The translations under genes were made by a program, and so were the position numbers. From Kaistia granuli DSM 23481 (GTDB lineage Bacteria; Pseudomonadota; Alphaproteobacteria; Rhizobiales; Kaistiaceae): a stretch of 64,000 nt of DNA. The stretch covers positions 124,001 through 188,000 of the forward strand of contig NZ_AQYH01000004.1 in the NCBI RefSeq assembly GCF_000380505.1. Direction: 5' to 3'. Positions 1 to 8,286 of this stretch are shown in pieces. Each line of letters opens with the position of its first letter. The first letter of the stretch is position 1. Under the pieces are notes generated by a model. It did not search any database and had not been told where the DNA came from. It saw nothing but the letters and a program-made list of their open reading frames with translations.

Positions 1-390
1 GCCGTCTACGGCTTCCAAGTGCCCTTTACCGGCGGCTTCGCGACCTTCGCGGCAGCCGCCTTCCTCTATGTCGTCATCGCGACATCGATGGGCTTCTTCC
101 TGTCGACCTTCATGCGCAGCCAGATCGCCGCGATCTTCGCCACCGTGCTGCTGACGATGATTCCGGCGTCGCAATACTCGGGAATGATCGACCCCGTTTC
201 CTCGTTGCAGGGGGCGGGCGCGTTCATCGGAAAGATCTACCCGGCGACCTATTTCATGATGATCTCGCGGGGTGTCTTTTCGAAAGCGCTGGGATTCCAG
301 GATTTGTGGGGCGCGTTTATCCCGCTGCTGATCACGGTTCCCGTCGTCATCGGCCTCAGCGTCGCCTTCCTCCGAAAGCAGGCACGCTGA
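1..390 (+). CDS. rbbA: RbbA-type ABC transporter, C-terminal permease end (partial)
   Basis: The reading frame is open from the first base and ends in a TGA at 388-390, so the start lies upstream of the window. The visible 129 residues are the last part of an ABC-2 type membrane domain with about three hydrophobic segments. The text around SSLQGAGAFIGKIYPATYFM and SRGVFSKAL matches, from memory, the C-terminus of RbbA (YhiH), the ribosome-associated ATPase fused to a permease domain. The next gene is a YhhJ homologue that starts inside this stop codon (TGATG), which is the usual rbbA-yhhJ order. The ATPase domains cannot be seen, so a stand-alone ABC-2 permease remains possible. Confidence 0.75.
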   Translation, partial: AVYGFQVPFTGGFATFAAAAFLYVVIATSMGFFLSTFMRSQIAAIFATVLLTMIPASQYSGMIDPVSSLQGAGAFIGKIYPATYFMMISRGVFSKALGFQDLWGAFIPLLITVPVVIGLSVAFLRKQAR

Positions 391-1502
391 TGCGACTGGC
401 CAACATCTTCCAGCTGGGCGTCAAGGAACTGCGGGTCCTGCTGCGGAACGTCACGCTGCTCCTGCTGATCGCCTATTCCTTCTCGCTGCAGGTTTACACC
501 GCCTCTCGAGCCTTGCCCGAGACACTCAACCGGGCGCCCATCGCCATCGTCGACGAGGACCGGTCGGCCATCTCCGACCGCATCGCGAGCGCTTTCTACC
601 TGCCCTATTTCGTCGAGCCGAAGCTGATCTCCCAGTCCGAGATGGACAGCCGGATGGATGAAGGCCTGGATACGTTCGCGCTCGACATTCCTCCCAACTT
701 CCAGCGCGACCTTCTCGCCGGCCGGTCTCCGACCATCCAGCTCAACATCGATGCGACGCGCATGACCCAGGCCTTCGCGGGGGGAGGCTATGTGCAGTCG
801 ATCGTCTCCGGCCAAGTGAGCGAGTTCCTGGCACACCACAGGGCGGAGACGCAACTCCCCGTCGGGCTCGACCTTCGCGCCCGCTTCAATCCGGAGCTGA
901 ACAAAAGCTGGTTCGGGGCGGTCAACGAACTGATCGAGGCAATCACGATGCTATCCGTCATCCTCACGGGCGCCGCGCTGATCCGGGAGCGCGAGCATGG
1001 CACGATCGAGCAGCTGCTGGTGATGCCGGTGACCGCCTTCGAGATCATGGTCGGCAAGCTGTGGTCGATGGGGCTGGTCGTGCTGGTGGCTGCCACCTTC
1101 TGCCTCATTGTCATCGTGCAGGGCCTTCTGGCGGTGCCGATCCACGGATCGCTGCTGCTGTTCCTCGCGGCCGCCGCCCTGGATATCTTTGCCATGACCT
1201 GCCTCGGCATGTTCCTGGCGACCGTCGCCGGCTCGATGCCGCAATTCGCCCTGCTCGTCATGATGGTGCTAATTCCGCTGCAGCTCCTGTCGGGCGGCGT
1301 CACCCCGCGGGAGAGCATGCCCGAGATCATCCGGATCATCATGTTCGCGGCGCCCACCACCCATTTCGTGATGCTCTCGCAAGCCGTCCTCTTCCGCGGC
1401 GCCGGCATAACGGTCGTCTGGCCGCAACTCGTGGCCTTGCTGGCGATCGGCGTCGCGCTCTTCACGCTCTCGTTGAACCGCTTTCGTGAAATGTCGGGCT
1501 AA
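390..1502 (+). CDS. yhhJ: ABC-2 type permease, YhhJ family
   Basis: 370-residue membrane protein. It has one N-terminal transmembrane segment (about residues 15-35), a large extracytoplasmic domain containing the IAIVDEDRSAISDRI and DIPPNFQRDLLAGR motifs, then five or six hydrophobic segments after residue 210 with the ALIREREHGTIEQLLVMP signature typical of ABC-2 drug/lipid exporters. The whole chain resembles Escherichia coli YhhJ closely. The ATG overlaps the stop of the upstream gene (TGATG), so translation is probably coupled. An upstream ATG in frame (306) lies inside the previous gene and is rejected. The substrate is unknown. Members sit with an HlyD-type adaptor (YhiI), expected just outside the window. 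Confidence 0.85.
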   Translation: MRLANIFQLGVKELRVLLRNVTLLLLIAYSFSLQVYTASRALPETLNRAPIAIVDEDRSAISDRIASAFYLPYFVEPKLISQSEMDSRMDEGLDTFALDIPPNFQRDLLAGRSPTIQLNIDATRMTQAFAGGGYVQSIVSGQVSEFLAHHRAETQLPVGLDLRARFNPELNKSWFGAVNELIEAITMLSVILTGAALIREREHGTIEQLLVMPVTAFEIMVGKLWSMGLVVLVAATFCLIVIVQGLLAVPIHGSLLLFLAAAALDIFAMTCLGMFLATVAGSMPQFALLVMMVLIPLQLLSGGVTPRESMPEIIRIIMFAAPTTHFVMLSQAVLFRGAGITVVWPQLVALLAIGVALFTLSLNRFREMSG

Positions 1503-1847
1503 GGGGCGCCCCAACACGTCGCGCCCACTGAAATGCGTTCAGGTCCGCGCCGTTTGGCGTGCATCGTCGATACCTCGTTGTCAGGCCGGCGTGTTGTACG
1601 AGAGCTGACCCCAATCGCCAAACGTCGCGGCTGTTGCGGCGAATTAATGAAATTTCCTTCTTTATGAAGGCTTATTGCATTAAACTTCGAAATCATCTCT
1701 ATTGATCGGCAAGCTTGCTTCTTCCAACGAGTTTGGTTGCCGCTTGAACGATCTGGCAGACGCTGGCTGAGTGCGCGGGCGTGTCGTGCAACCAAAGCCC
1801 GAGGAAATAATGGTGAGACAATAAGAATCTGAGGAGGAGAATGGGAA
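1503..1847. other. Intergenic region with putative promoter of sugar ABC operon
   Basis: 345 bases without a convincing gene. The middle (about 1640-1700) is clearly AT-richer than its surroundings and holds a short inverted repeat, CCTTC-N5-GAAGG, at 1657-1671 that could be part of an operator. A strong Shine-Dalgarno (GAGGAGGAG, 1831-1839) precedes the binding-protein ATG. Open frames on the minus strand here have no recognisable content. I could not fix -35/-10 boxes with confidence. Confidence 0.4.
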
Positions 1848-3128
1848 ATGCGCTCTCTAAAAGCACGGAATTGGGTATTCGCGGCGTCACTTGCCGCCCT
1901 TGGACTTTCCAGCAGCCTGGCGAATGCCGTCGAACTCAAGATATGGCATCACACCTATCCGCCGGCGGAAGAATTCATCAAGAAGAAGGCGGCTGAGTAC
2001 ACCAAGCTGCATCCGGACGTGACGTTCCAGTTCCAGTCCGATCCGCATGGCGACTATGAGGTCAAATTGCTGGCGGCCATCGCGGCCGGCGAAGCGCCGG
2101 ACCTGATCAACGTCCTCGACTATCTCTATCCGAAGTTCGTCAGCAAGGGCATTCTGGCCGAGGCCGACCTGCCCGCCATGGGCGTCAAGTCCAATGAGGA
2201 ACTCGAGGCGCTCTATTCGCCGGGCGCCCTCAAGGGCCTGATGATCGACAACAAGATCTATGGCCTTCCCGAAGAGCTGAACACCTTTGCCTTGTTCATG
2301 AACAAGGAACATTTCGCGGAAGCCGGCATCGATATCACCGACAAGGCCAACTGGCCGAAGACCTGGGACGATCTATTCGTTCTGGCCAAGAAGGTCCAGA
2401 AGAAGGACGAGGCCGGAAACTTCGAGCGCCTCGGGTTCAACTGGGTCTGGGGTCTCGACGGCTTCTGGTATGCGATGGAGTACTGGCCGATCCTGAACCA
2501 GTATGGTTGCAAGGTGCTCGATGACGCCGGCAAGGCGGCGATCAATTCGCCCGAATGCGTCGCCGCCTTCACCGACACCTGGCAGCGCGTCGTCACCGAC
2601 GGCATCGGCGGGCCGGACTACGCCACCGTCAATCCCGTCAATGCCCTGCAGGACTTCTCGGACGGCCGCCAGTCGATGATGATGGCCGGCATCTGGTCGC
2701 CGCCGCTGTTCGGCGAGGACGTCAAGCAGAACTACGTCGTCGCGCCGATCCCGCAGAAGGACCCGGCCAATCCGAAGACGCTGCTCTACAACTATTCGAT
2801 GACCGTCACGGCGGCCTCGAAGAACCAGCCGGAAGCCTGGAACTTCCTTCGCTTCCTGACCTCGGACGGCGACGGCTACTTGCGCAATACCGGCTATGTC
2901 ACGGGCCTGAAGGACTGGGAGAAGTCCGACGCCGCCAAGGACACGATCGGCGCTGAGATCTTCGCCGACCAGCTCCAGTACGGCTCGTACTACTGGCGCT
3001 CGCTGACCTGGAACGAAGAAGGCAAGGCGATCAAGGACGCCATCGAGCAATTCGCCCAGGGCACTTCGGTGCAGGAAGCGCTCGACCAGGCCGCCAAGCA
3101 GATCGATTTCGTTCGCAGTCAGCAGTAA
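1848..3128 (+). CDS. Sugar ABC transporter substrate-binding protein (CUT1, family 1)
   Basis: 426 residues. A Sec signal peptide is visible (basic start, hydrophobic core, likely cleavage after Ala27 in SLANA), so the protein is periplasmic. The mature part begins VELKIWHH and contains the family 1 binding-protein pattern (GEAPDLINV, GLPEELNTFALFMNKEHF), as in MalE/UgpB-type proteins. It is followed by two permease genes, making a CUT1 carbohydrate or polyol importer, but no ATPase gene is present. A strong stem-loop separates it from the permeases. A SorC-type regulator lies downstream, and an operon with a xylulokinase-like kinase and transketolase converges on it, so a pentose, pentitol or deoxy-sugar is a reasonable guess for the ligand; the sequence alone does not identify it. 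Confidence 0.9.
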   Translation: MRSLKARNWVFAASLAALGLSSSLANAVELKIWHHTYPPAEEFIKKKAAEYTKLHPDVTFQFQSDPHGDYEVKLLAAIAAGEAPDLINVLDYLYPKFVSKGILAEADLPAMGVKSNEELEALYSPGALKGLMIDNKIYGLPEELNTFALFMNKEHFAEAGIDITDKANWPKTWDDLFVLAKKVQKKDEAGNFERLGFNWVWGLDGFWYAMEYWPILNQYGCKVLDDAGKAAINSPECVAAFTDTWQRVVTDGIGGPDYATVNPVNALQDFSDGRQSMMMAGIWSPPLFGEDVKQNYVVAPIPQKDPANPKTLLYNYSMTVTAASKNQPEAWNFLRFLTSDGDGYLRNTGYVTGLKDWEKSDAAKDTIGAEIFADQLQYGSYYWRSLTWNEEGKAIKDAIEQFAQGTSVQEALDQAAKQIDFVRSQQ

Positions 3129-3143
3129 TTTCTATCGAGGCAG

Positions 3144-3175
3144 GCGCTCATCCGGCAGGATAGCCGGATGGGCGC
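3144..3175 (+). promoter_or_regulatory. Intercistronic stem-loop between binding protein and permease
   Basis: Arms 3144-3156 and 3163-3175 form a 13-bp stem (one G-U pair) with a six-base loop. No T-run follows, so it is less likely a terminator than an mRNA-stabilising or partial-attenuation structure that keeps the binding protein in excess over the permeases. Confidence 0.7.
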
Positions 3176-3201
3176 TCTATCTGTCGAGAAGGTACAGGCG
3201 C

Positions 3202-4065
3202 GTGGTAAAGTCGCGAAAGAACTGGGCGCTGATTTTCATCGCCCCCTCTCTGTTGTATTTAGCTCTTTTCCAGCTTTATCCCGTTCTATACGCCGTCTAT
3301 ATCAGCTTTCATAAATATGATCTGATGTCGCCGCCGCAGTTCGTCGGGATCTCCAACTACATCCGGTTGGCGTCGGACGAGCAGTTCCTGCGCTCCCTGT
3401 GGGTGACGGCGTTCTATGTCTTCTGGACGATCGTTCCGGTGATCGGGCTGTCGTTCATTCTGGGCGGCTTGCTGAGCACGCTCAACCGCAGCCGCGGCGT
3501 CTGGCGGGTCCTGCTCTATCTGCCCTCCATCCTGCCATTCGTCTCGGTCGCGCTGGTCTGGAAGATCATGTTCAATCAGCGCGGTCCGATCAACGACGCG
3601 CTCAACACGGTCGGCGTCGCGTCGATACCCTGGCTCACCAACAGCGCCTATGCGCCGTGGGCCCTGATCTTCATGAGTTGGTGGCATGCGACCAGCTACT
3701 ACACCATCATCTTCCTTGCCGGCTTCCTGACCTTGCCGCGCGACTGCTTCGAGGCGGCGCGGCTCGACGGGGCGGGGCTCCTGCAGACGATCCGCCACAT
3801 CACCATTCCGCTGATGAAGCCGACCATCGTCCTGGTCGTCGTGCTGGCGACCGTGAACGGCCTGAAGGCGTTCGTCTTCCAGCAGGTGCTGACCGATGGC
3901 GGCCCCGCCAACGCCACCCAGATCCTGACGATCCTGATCTACAAGACCGCGTTCAGCTATCTCGACATGGGGCGCGCGAGCACTTACTCGATCGTGCTGT
4001 TCGGCGGCATCATGGCGCTCGGGCTGATCCAGATCTGGCTGATTTCGGGGCGCCGCGATGCGTAA
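3202..4065 (+). CDS. Sugar ABC transporter permease (MalF/UgpA type)
   Basis: 287-residue inner-membrane protein with about six transmembrane segments. The cytoplasmic EAA loop that contacts the ATPase is visible as EAARLDGAGLLQTIRHITIP (about residues 187-206). The start is GTG at 3202 with a GAGAAGG Shine-Dalgarno at 3186-3192. It lies 73 bases after the binding-protein gene, and its stop overlaps the start of the second permease by 8 bases, so the two permeases are translationally coupled. The partner ATPase is missing from the locus and is presumably supplied by a shared MsiK/UgpC-type protein elsewhere. Confidence 0.92.
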   Translation: MVKSRKNWALIFIAPSLLYLALFQLYPVLYAVYISFHKYDLMSPPQFVGISNYIRLASDEQFLRSLWVTAFYVFWTIVPVIGLSFILGGLLSTLNRSRGVWRVLLYLPSILPFVSVALVWKIMFNQRGPINDALNTVGVASIPWLTNSAYAPWALIFMSWWHATSYYTIIFLAGFLTLPRDCFEAARLDGAGLLQTIRHITIPLMKPTIVLVVVLATVNGLKAFVFQQVLTDGGPANATQILTILIYKTAFSYLDMGRASTYSIVLFGGIMALGLIQIWLISGRRDA

Positions 4066-4879
4066 CGCCCGCACCGAACGCATCGCCGTCTTCGCCTTTC
4101 TGGCGATCTTCACGGCCATCGCCCTGTTTCCGATCGTCTGGATGCTCGGCGCTTCCTTCAAGACGGACAAGGAACTCCTCGACGGGTCGCTGTGGAGTTT
4201 CGGCAGCGCTGGCATCAGCAACTATGTGAAGGCCTTCAGCGCGCGGCCGTTCCTGCGCTACCTGTTGAACTCGTTGCTGGCGGCCGGCGTCTCCGTCGTC
4301 ATCACCGTCGTCCTCGGCGTGCTAGCCGGTTATGGCTTCGCCAAGCTCCGGAACCAGTACACCGAGATCATCTGGATCGTCGTCCTCGCCTCGATCATGA
4401 TTCCGATCGAGTCGATCGTCATCCCGCTGTTCCTGCAGGTCCACGCCTTCGGATGGCACGACACCTATGCCGGCATCATCCTGCCGACCGCGCTCAACGC
4501 CGCCGGCATCTTCATCCTGCGACAGGCGATCCAGTCGATCCCGAACGAATTGCTCGAGGCGGGCCGGATCGACGGCGCCAGCGAGTTCAGGATCCTGAGG
4601 CTGATCGTCGTTCCGCTGCTGGCGCCCAGCATCGTCGTCGTCTCGGTGCTGACGTTCAGCCTGAGCTGGAACAGCTATCTGTGGCCGCTGATCATCACCA
4701 GCACGGATTCACTGCGGACCCTGCCGCTCGGAATGGCGGCGTTCCAGATGACGCTCAACACGAAATACAGTGAGATCATGGCCGTATCGACCTTCGGAAC
4801 CATCCCGATGGCGATCCTGTTCGTCTCGCTGCAACGCTACTTCATCGACAGCGCGATCGGGTCGGGCATCAAGGGATGA
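4058..4879 (+). CDS. Sugar ABC transporter permease (MalG/UgpE type)
   Basis: 273 residues with six predicted transmembrane segments. The EAA loop is visible as EAGRIDGASEFRILRLIVVP (about residues 167-186). It forms the heterodimeric channel with the preceding permease, whose gene it overlaps (4058-4065). The C-terminal stretch (FIDSAIGSGIKG) ends as is usual for MalG-type subunits. 154 bases later comes a SorC-family regulator on the same strand, probably a later member or close neighbour of this transcription unit. Confidence 0.92.
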   Translation: MRNARTERIAVFAFLAIFTAIALFPIVWMLGASFKTDKELLDGSLWSFGSAGISNYVKAFSARPFLRYLLNSLLAAGVSVVITVVLGVLAGYGFAKLRNQYTEIIWIVVLASIMIPIESIVIPLFLQVHAFGWHDTYAGIILPTALNAAGIFILRQAIQSIPNELLEAGRIDGASEFRILRLIVVPLLAPSIVVVSVLTFSLSWNSYLWPLIITSTDSLRTLPLGMAAFQMTLNTKYSEIMAVSTFGTIPMAILFVSLQRYFIDSAIGSGIKG

Positions 4880-5033
4880 CCCTTCCGGGCGCGTGGGCGG
4901 AGGTTGCGAAAAAAGAGATGGCGGGGCGCAGTCGATGCAAGCGGCCGCCAGATTATCTGCTAGGAGCACGGGCTGGCGCGACAAGGCGCGGAAATCCTTG
5001 TCGCGCTTGAAATGGGTCAGTTGAGGAACGGAT

Positions 5034-5978
5034 ATGGCACGCCCGAAACCGGACGAAGAGACGCTGATCAACGTCGCCCGGCTGCGGTATGAAAACGGCA
5101 TCCCCCAGAACGAGATCGCGCGCAATCTCCAGATCTCCGAGGCGACCGTCAGCCGGTATCTCAAGCTGGCGATGGAACTGGGCATCGTCGAGATCCGGGT
5201 CGCGACGCGGGCCTTCCGGAACAAGCTTCTCGAAACCCAGCTGATGCAGCGCTTCAACCTGGTGTCCGCGATCGTCGTGGATCGGCGGTCCACCGACGTC
5301 AACACGGTGCAGTTGCTCGGCAACGCCGTGTTCCGCGGCATCGAGGATCTCGTGCTGAGCGACACGGTGATCGGCGTTTCCAATGGCGAGACAGTTGCCA
5401 GCGTCGCCGCCGCCGGCCGGCTGATCCGTGCCGACAATCTCTCCGTCGTGACGCTGATCGGCGGTGTCGGCCGAGCCGAGGAGGCGAGCCAGACCGGCGA
5501 AATCTGCCGCACGCTGGCGCGCCGGATCGGCGCCCGCGCCTGGGTCTTGCCGGTGCCGGCCGTCGTCGACACCGCCGAGGCGGCCGCCACGCTGCGTTCG
5601 ACCTCAGGCGTCAGCGACATCTTCGAACTGATCGGCCGCGTCTCGATCGCCATCGTCGGCATCGGTGCGATGACGGAAGGGTCCTCGACCTTTCGCCACG
5701 GTCTGTTTCCGTCGCACTATCTGCAGACGATCCTCGCCGCCGGAGCCGTCGGCTCGATGTGCGGGCGGTTCTACAACGCCGACGGCCAGGTGCTGCATTC
5801 GGATATCGAGGCGCGCACCCTGTCGCTGTCGCTGGATGCCCTTTCCAATGTCACGCACTGCATCGCCGTCGCGCTCGGGCCGGAAAAGGTTCCGGCCATT
5901 CGCGCCGCGATGCGCGGCCGCCTGATCAACGCGCTCGGCACCGACGCCGAGACGGCGGCGCTGCTCTGCGAGGGCTAG
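5034..5978 (+). CDS. SorC/DeoR-type sugar-binding transcriptional regulator
   Basis: 314 residues. An N-terminal helix-turn-helix (about residues 15-55, NGIPQNEIARNLQISEATVSRYL) is followed by the SorC sugar-phosphate-binding domain to the C-terminus (GVSNGETVASVAAA, SLSLDALSNVTHCIAVALGPEK). This family senses phosphorylated sugars or sugar acids and controls carbohydrate operons. The ATG has a GAGGAACGG Shine-Dalgarno. It follows the ABC transporter genes on the same strand and converges with the transketolase operon, so it likely controls one or both. A second SorC gene lies within that opposing operon (9792-10763), which suggests two effectors or cross-regulation. Confidence 0.88.
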   Translation: MARPKPDEETLINVARLRYENGIPQNEIARNLQISEATVSRYLKLAMELGIVEIRVATRAFRNKLLETQLMQRFNLVSAIVVDRRSTDVNTVQLLGNAVFRGIEDLVLSDTVIGVSNGETVASVAAAGRLIRADNLSVVTLIGGVGRAEEASQTGEICRTLARRIGARAWVLPVPAVVDTAEAAATLRSTSGVSDIFELIGRVSIAIVGIGAMTEGSSTFRHGLFPSHYLQTILAAGAVGSMCGRFYNADGQVLHSDIEARTLSLSLDALSNVTHCIAVALGPEKVPAIRAAMRGRLINALGTDAETAALLCEG

Positions 5979-5979
5979 A

Positions 5980-6033
5980 GCGTTTTCGAGCGAAGTGAGA
6001 ACCGGTTCGCGTGAAGAAAACGCGACCAAACAA
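5980..6033. repeat. Rhizobial-type interspersed palindrome, copy 1
   Basis: Starts 2 bases after the SorC stop. Outer arms GCGTTTTC (5980-5987) and GAAAACGC (6016-6023) pair, with inner CGAA/TTCG pairing around AACCGGTT, and the element ends in CCAAACAA. A diverged second copy lies at 57127-57180. The pattern matches the short intergenic palindromes that I recall being widespread in Hyphomicrobiales genomes. Confidence 0.75.
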
Positions 6034-6036
6034 GGG

Positions 6037-6082
6037 GCTAGAGCCGCTCGTCGTTTTCCTTGAAACGATGAACGGCTCTAGC
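6037..6082. terminator. Strong hairpin between convergent genes (bidirectional terminator or palindromic repeat)
   Basis: Perfect 10-bp arms GCTAGAGCCG (6037-6046) and CGGCTCTAGC (6073-6082), with a second inner stem of about 8 bp (around 6049-6056 with 6062-6069). It lies between the convergent SorC gene and transketolase gene. T-runs are modest, so it may be a repeat element used as terminator. Confidence 0.6.
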
Positions 6083-6111
6083 GGGCCCGGAGGCCGGCCG
6101 CCGTGCCGAAC

Positions 6112-8118
6112 TCAGTTGGTGGTTTCGAGCTTGGCCGCCTCGGTGAGGCGCAGGATCTCGCCGGAGATCGCCTCGGGCGTCAGGCCGAAATGTTCGTAGA
6201 CCGTCGGTCCCGGGGCCGAGAAGCCGAAGGTCGGAACGCCGAAAATGTGGTCCGAGCGACCGGTGAAGCGTTCCCAGCCGAACGGTGATGCCGCTTCGAT
6301 GGCGAAGCGCGGCGCGTTGCCAAGCACTTCCGCCCGGTAGCGCCCGTCCTGTTCGGCGAACCGCTCCCAGCACGGCATCGAGACGACAGCCGCGTCGATG
6401 CCATGGGTTGCGAGCAGTCGGCGGACGTCGATCGCGAGGCTGACCTCGGATCCGGATGCGAGCAGAGTGAGGTCGCGTCGCGCGCCGCCCGCCAGCACAT
6501 AGGCACCGCGGCGGGACAGCATCTCGTCCGTGGCCGTCAGGCGCACTTGCGGCACCTTCTGGCGCGCCGCGACCATGACGCTCGGGCCGATGCCGGCGAC
6601 CGCGTCGTACCAGCATTCGAGCGCCTCGACCGCGTCGGCCGGCCGATAGACCCGGAGGCCCGGGATCGTGCGCAGCGACGCCACATGCTCGATCGGCTGG
6701 TGGGTCGGGCCGTCCTCGCCGACGCCGATGGAATCATGCGTCATCAGGAAGATGTCGCGGATCCCCATCAGGGCGGCGAGGCGGATGGCGGGGCGGGCGT
6801 AGTCGCTGAAGGTCAGGTAGGTGCCGGCATAGGGCGTGAAGCCGCCATGCAGCGCGATGCCGTTCAACGCCGCCGCCATGCCGTGCTCGCGAATGCCGAA
6901 GCTGATGTGGCGGCCGGCGAAATTTTGCGGCGTCAGCGGTTCCATGCCCTTCGGCTTCGAAAGCACGCTGGAGGTCAGGTCGGCCGAGCCGCCGACCAGT
7001 TCCGGCATCACGGCCGAAAGGACTGCCGTGGCGTTCAGGCTGCCTTGGCGGACCGGGATCGCGGCGGGATTGGCGACGAGGGCGGAAAGCGCTGACTCGA
7101 CGGCTCCGCGCACATCCTCGCGCAGCTGGCCGGAGATGCGCCGTTCGAATTCGGATTTCGCCGGGCTGGCGGCGAGCCGCGCTTCCCAGGCCGCGCGGGC
7201 GTCGGTGCCGCGTCGGCCGGCCGATCTCCAGCTCGCCGCGATCGCATCCGGCACCTCGAAGGGCCCATGTGGCCAATCGAGCGCCTTGCGCATGGCGGCG
7301 ACTTCCTCGGCCCCGAGGGGCGAGCCATGGGCGATGGAGAGCCCCTGTTTCGTCGGCGCGCCAAAGCCGATGCGCGTGCGCGCCGCGATCAGGGTCGGCC
7401 GATCGGAGGCCCTGGCAGCGGTGAGCGCCGCGTCGATGGCGTTAATGTCATGGCCGTCGACGGCGATCGTGTTCCAACCGGACGCCTGGAAGCGACGGCA
7501 CTGGTCGTCGGAGGTGCTGACGCTGGTGGCGCCGTCAATCGTCGTGCTGTTGTCGTCGAAGACGATCGCGAGCTTGCCGAGCCCGAGATGGCCGGCGAGC
7601 GAGATCGCTTCCTGGCTGATACCTTCCATCAGGCAGCCGTCGCCGCAGAACACCCAGGTGCGGTGATCGACGAGATCGTCGCCGAACTCGGCGTTCAGCA
7701 TGCGTTCGGCCAGCGCCATGCCGACGGCGGTGGCGATGCCCTGGCCGAGCGGCCCCGTTGTCGTCTCGATCGCGGCGAAATGGCCGTATTCCGGGTGCCC
7801 GGCGGCGAGCGCCCCGGCCTTGCGGAATTTCTGCAGTTCCGCGAGCGGGACATCGGCGTGGCCGGTCAGGTGCAGCAGCCCGTAAAGCAGCATCGAGCCG
7901 TGGCCATTCGACAGCACGAAGCGATCGCGATCCGGCCAGCGCGGGTCTGAAGCGTCGAACCGCAGATGACGGCCGAACAAAGTGGTGGCGAGGTCCGCCA
8001 TGCCGAGCGGCATGCCCGGATGCCCGGTCCCCGCCTGTTCCACGGCATCGACGGCGAGGAACCGCAGAGCCGTTGCCATCTTTCCGAGATCGCCCTTGGA
8101 AGTCGTCACATCCACCAC
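6112..8118 (-). CDS. tkt: Transketolase
   Basis: 668 residues, the normal length for a full transketolase. Thiamine-diphosphate and substrate motifs are all present: GTGHPGMPLGMADL near residue 30, the cofactor/metal motif GDGCLMEGISQEA near residues 158-170, the catalytic-glutamate region IREHGMAAALNG and the DSIGVGEDGPTHQPIEH signature in the second domain. The cytosolic enzyme transfers two-carbon ketol units between ketose and aldose phosphates. It is the last gene of the minus-strand unit beginning at 14337 and lies 168 bases after the FGGY kinase. That gap contains an AT-rich stretch that may carry its own promoter. Its place in a dedicated catabolic operon suggests an inducible paralogue rather than the only housekeeping copy. 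Confidence 0.95.
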   Translation of the reverse strand: MVDVTTSKGDLGKMATALRFLAVDAVEQAGTGHPGMPLGMADLATTLFGRHLRFDASDPRWPDRDRFVLSNGHGSMLLYGLLHLTGHADVPLAELQKFRKAGALAAGHPEYGHFAAIETTTGPLGQGIATAVGMALAERMLNAEFGDDLVDHRTWVFCGDGCLMEGISQEAISLAGHLGLGKLAIVFDDNSTTIDGATSVSTSDDQCRRFQASGWNTIAVDGHDINAIDAALTAARASDRPTLIAARTRIGFGAPTKQGLSIAHGSPLGAEEVAAMRKALDWPHGPFEVPDAIAASWRSAGRRGTDARAAWEARLAASPAKSEFERRISGQLREDVRGAVESALSALVANPAAIPVRQGSLNATAVLSAVMPELVGGSADLTSSVLSKPKGMEPLTPQNFAGRHISFGIREHGMAAALNGIALHGGFTPYAGTYLTFSDYARPAIRLAALMGIRDIFLMTHDSIGVGEDGPTHQPIEHVASLRTIPGLRVYRPADAVEALECWYDAVAGIGPSVMVAARQKVPQVRLTATDEMLSRRGAYVLAGGARRDLTLLASGSEVSLAIDVRRLLATHGIDAAVVSMPCWERFAEQDGRYRAEVLGNAPRFAIEAASPFGWERFTGRSDHIFGVPTFGFSAPGPTVYEHFGLTPEAISGEILRLTEAAKLETTN

Positions 8119-8286
8119 GTCGCCGCTCCTATCTAGACCCCTTGATCGCTAGGGCATCCGGCGGATTAAAACAATTGATTTCTTTAGTGTAATTTATTCA
8201 TTTAAATGAGTGGCGCGCCGATCGTTGGAGGGGGCTACGTTCGATGGCAAGGCAGGATGCGACCGGCCGAGGGCCGGAGAGCGGTC
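8119..8286 (-). promoter_or_regulatory. AT-rich spacer upstream of transketolase with palindrome
   Basis: The spacer between the kinase stop and the transketolase start is AT-rich at 8165-8210. It contains a perfect 12-bp palindrome, TCATTTAAATGA, at 8198-8209. It could be an operator for one of the two SorC regulators or part of an internal promoter; no direct evidence decides this. Confidence 0.4.

Noticed and set aside
1504-1513. GGGGCGCCCC palindrome after the yhhJ stop as terminator
   Set aside because: It has no loop and no T-run, so it cannot form a useful hairpin terminator.
6112-8118. Sulfo-sugar (sulfo-transketolase) pathway as explanation of the transketolase operon
   Set aside because: No sulfo-sugar isomerase, sulfonate exporter or sulfolactaldehyde enzyme is present, and the transketolase looks ordinary.
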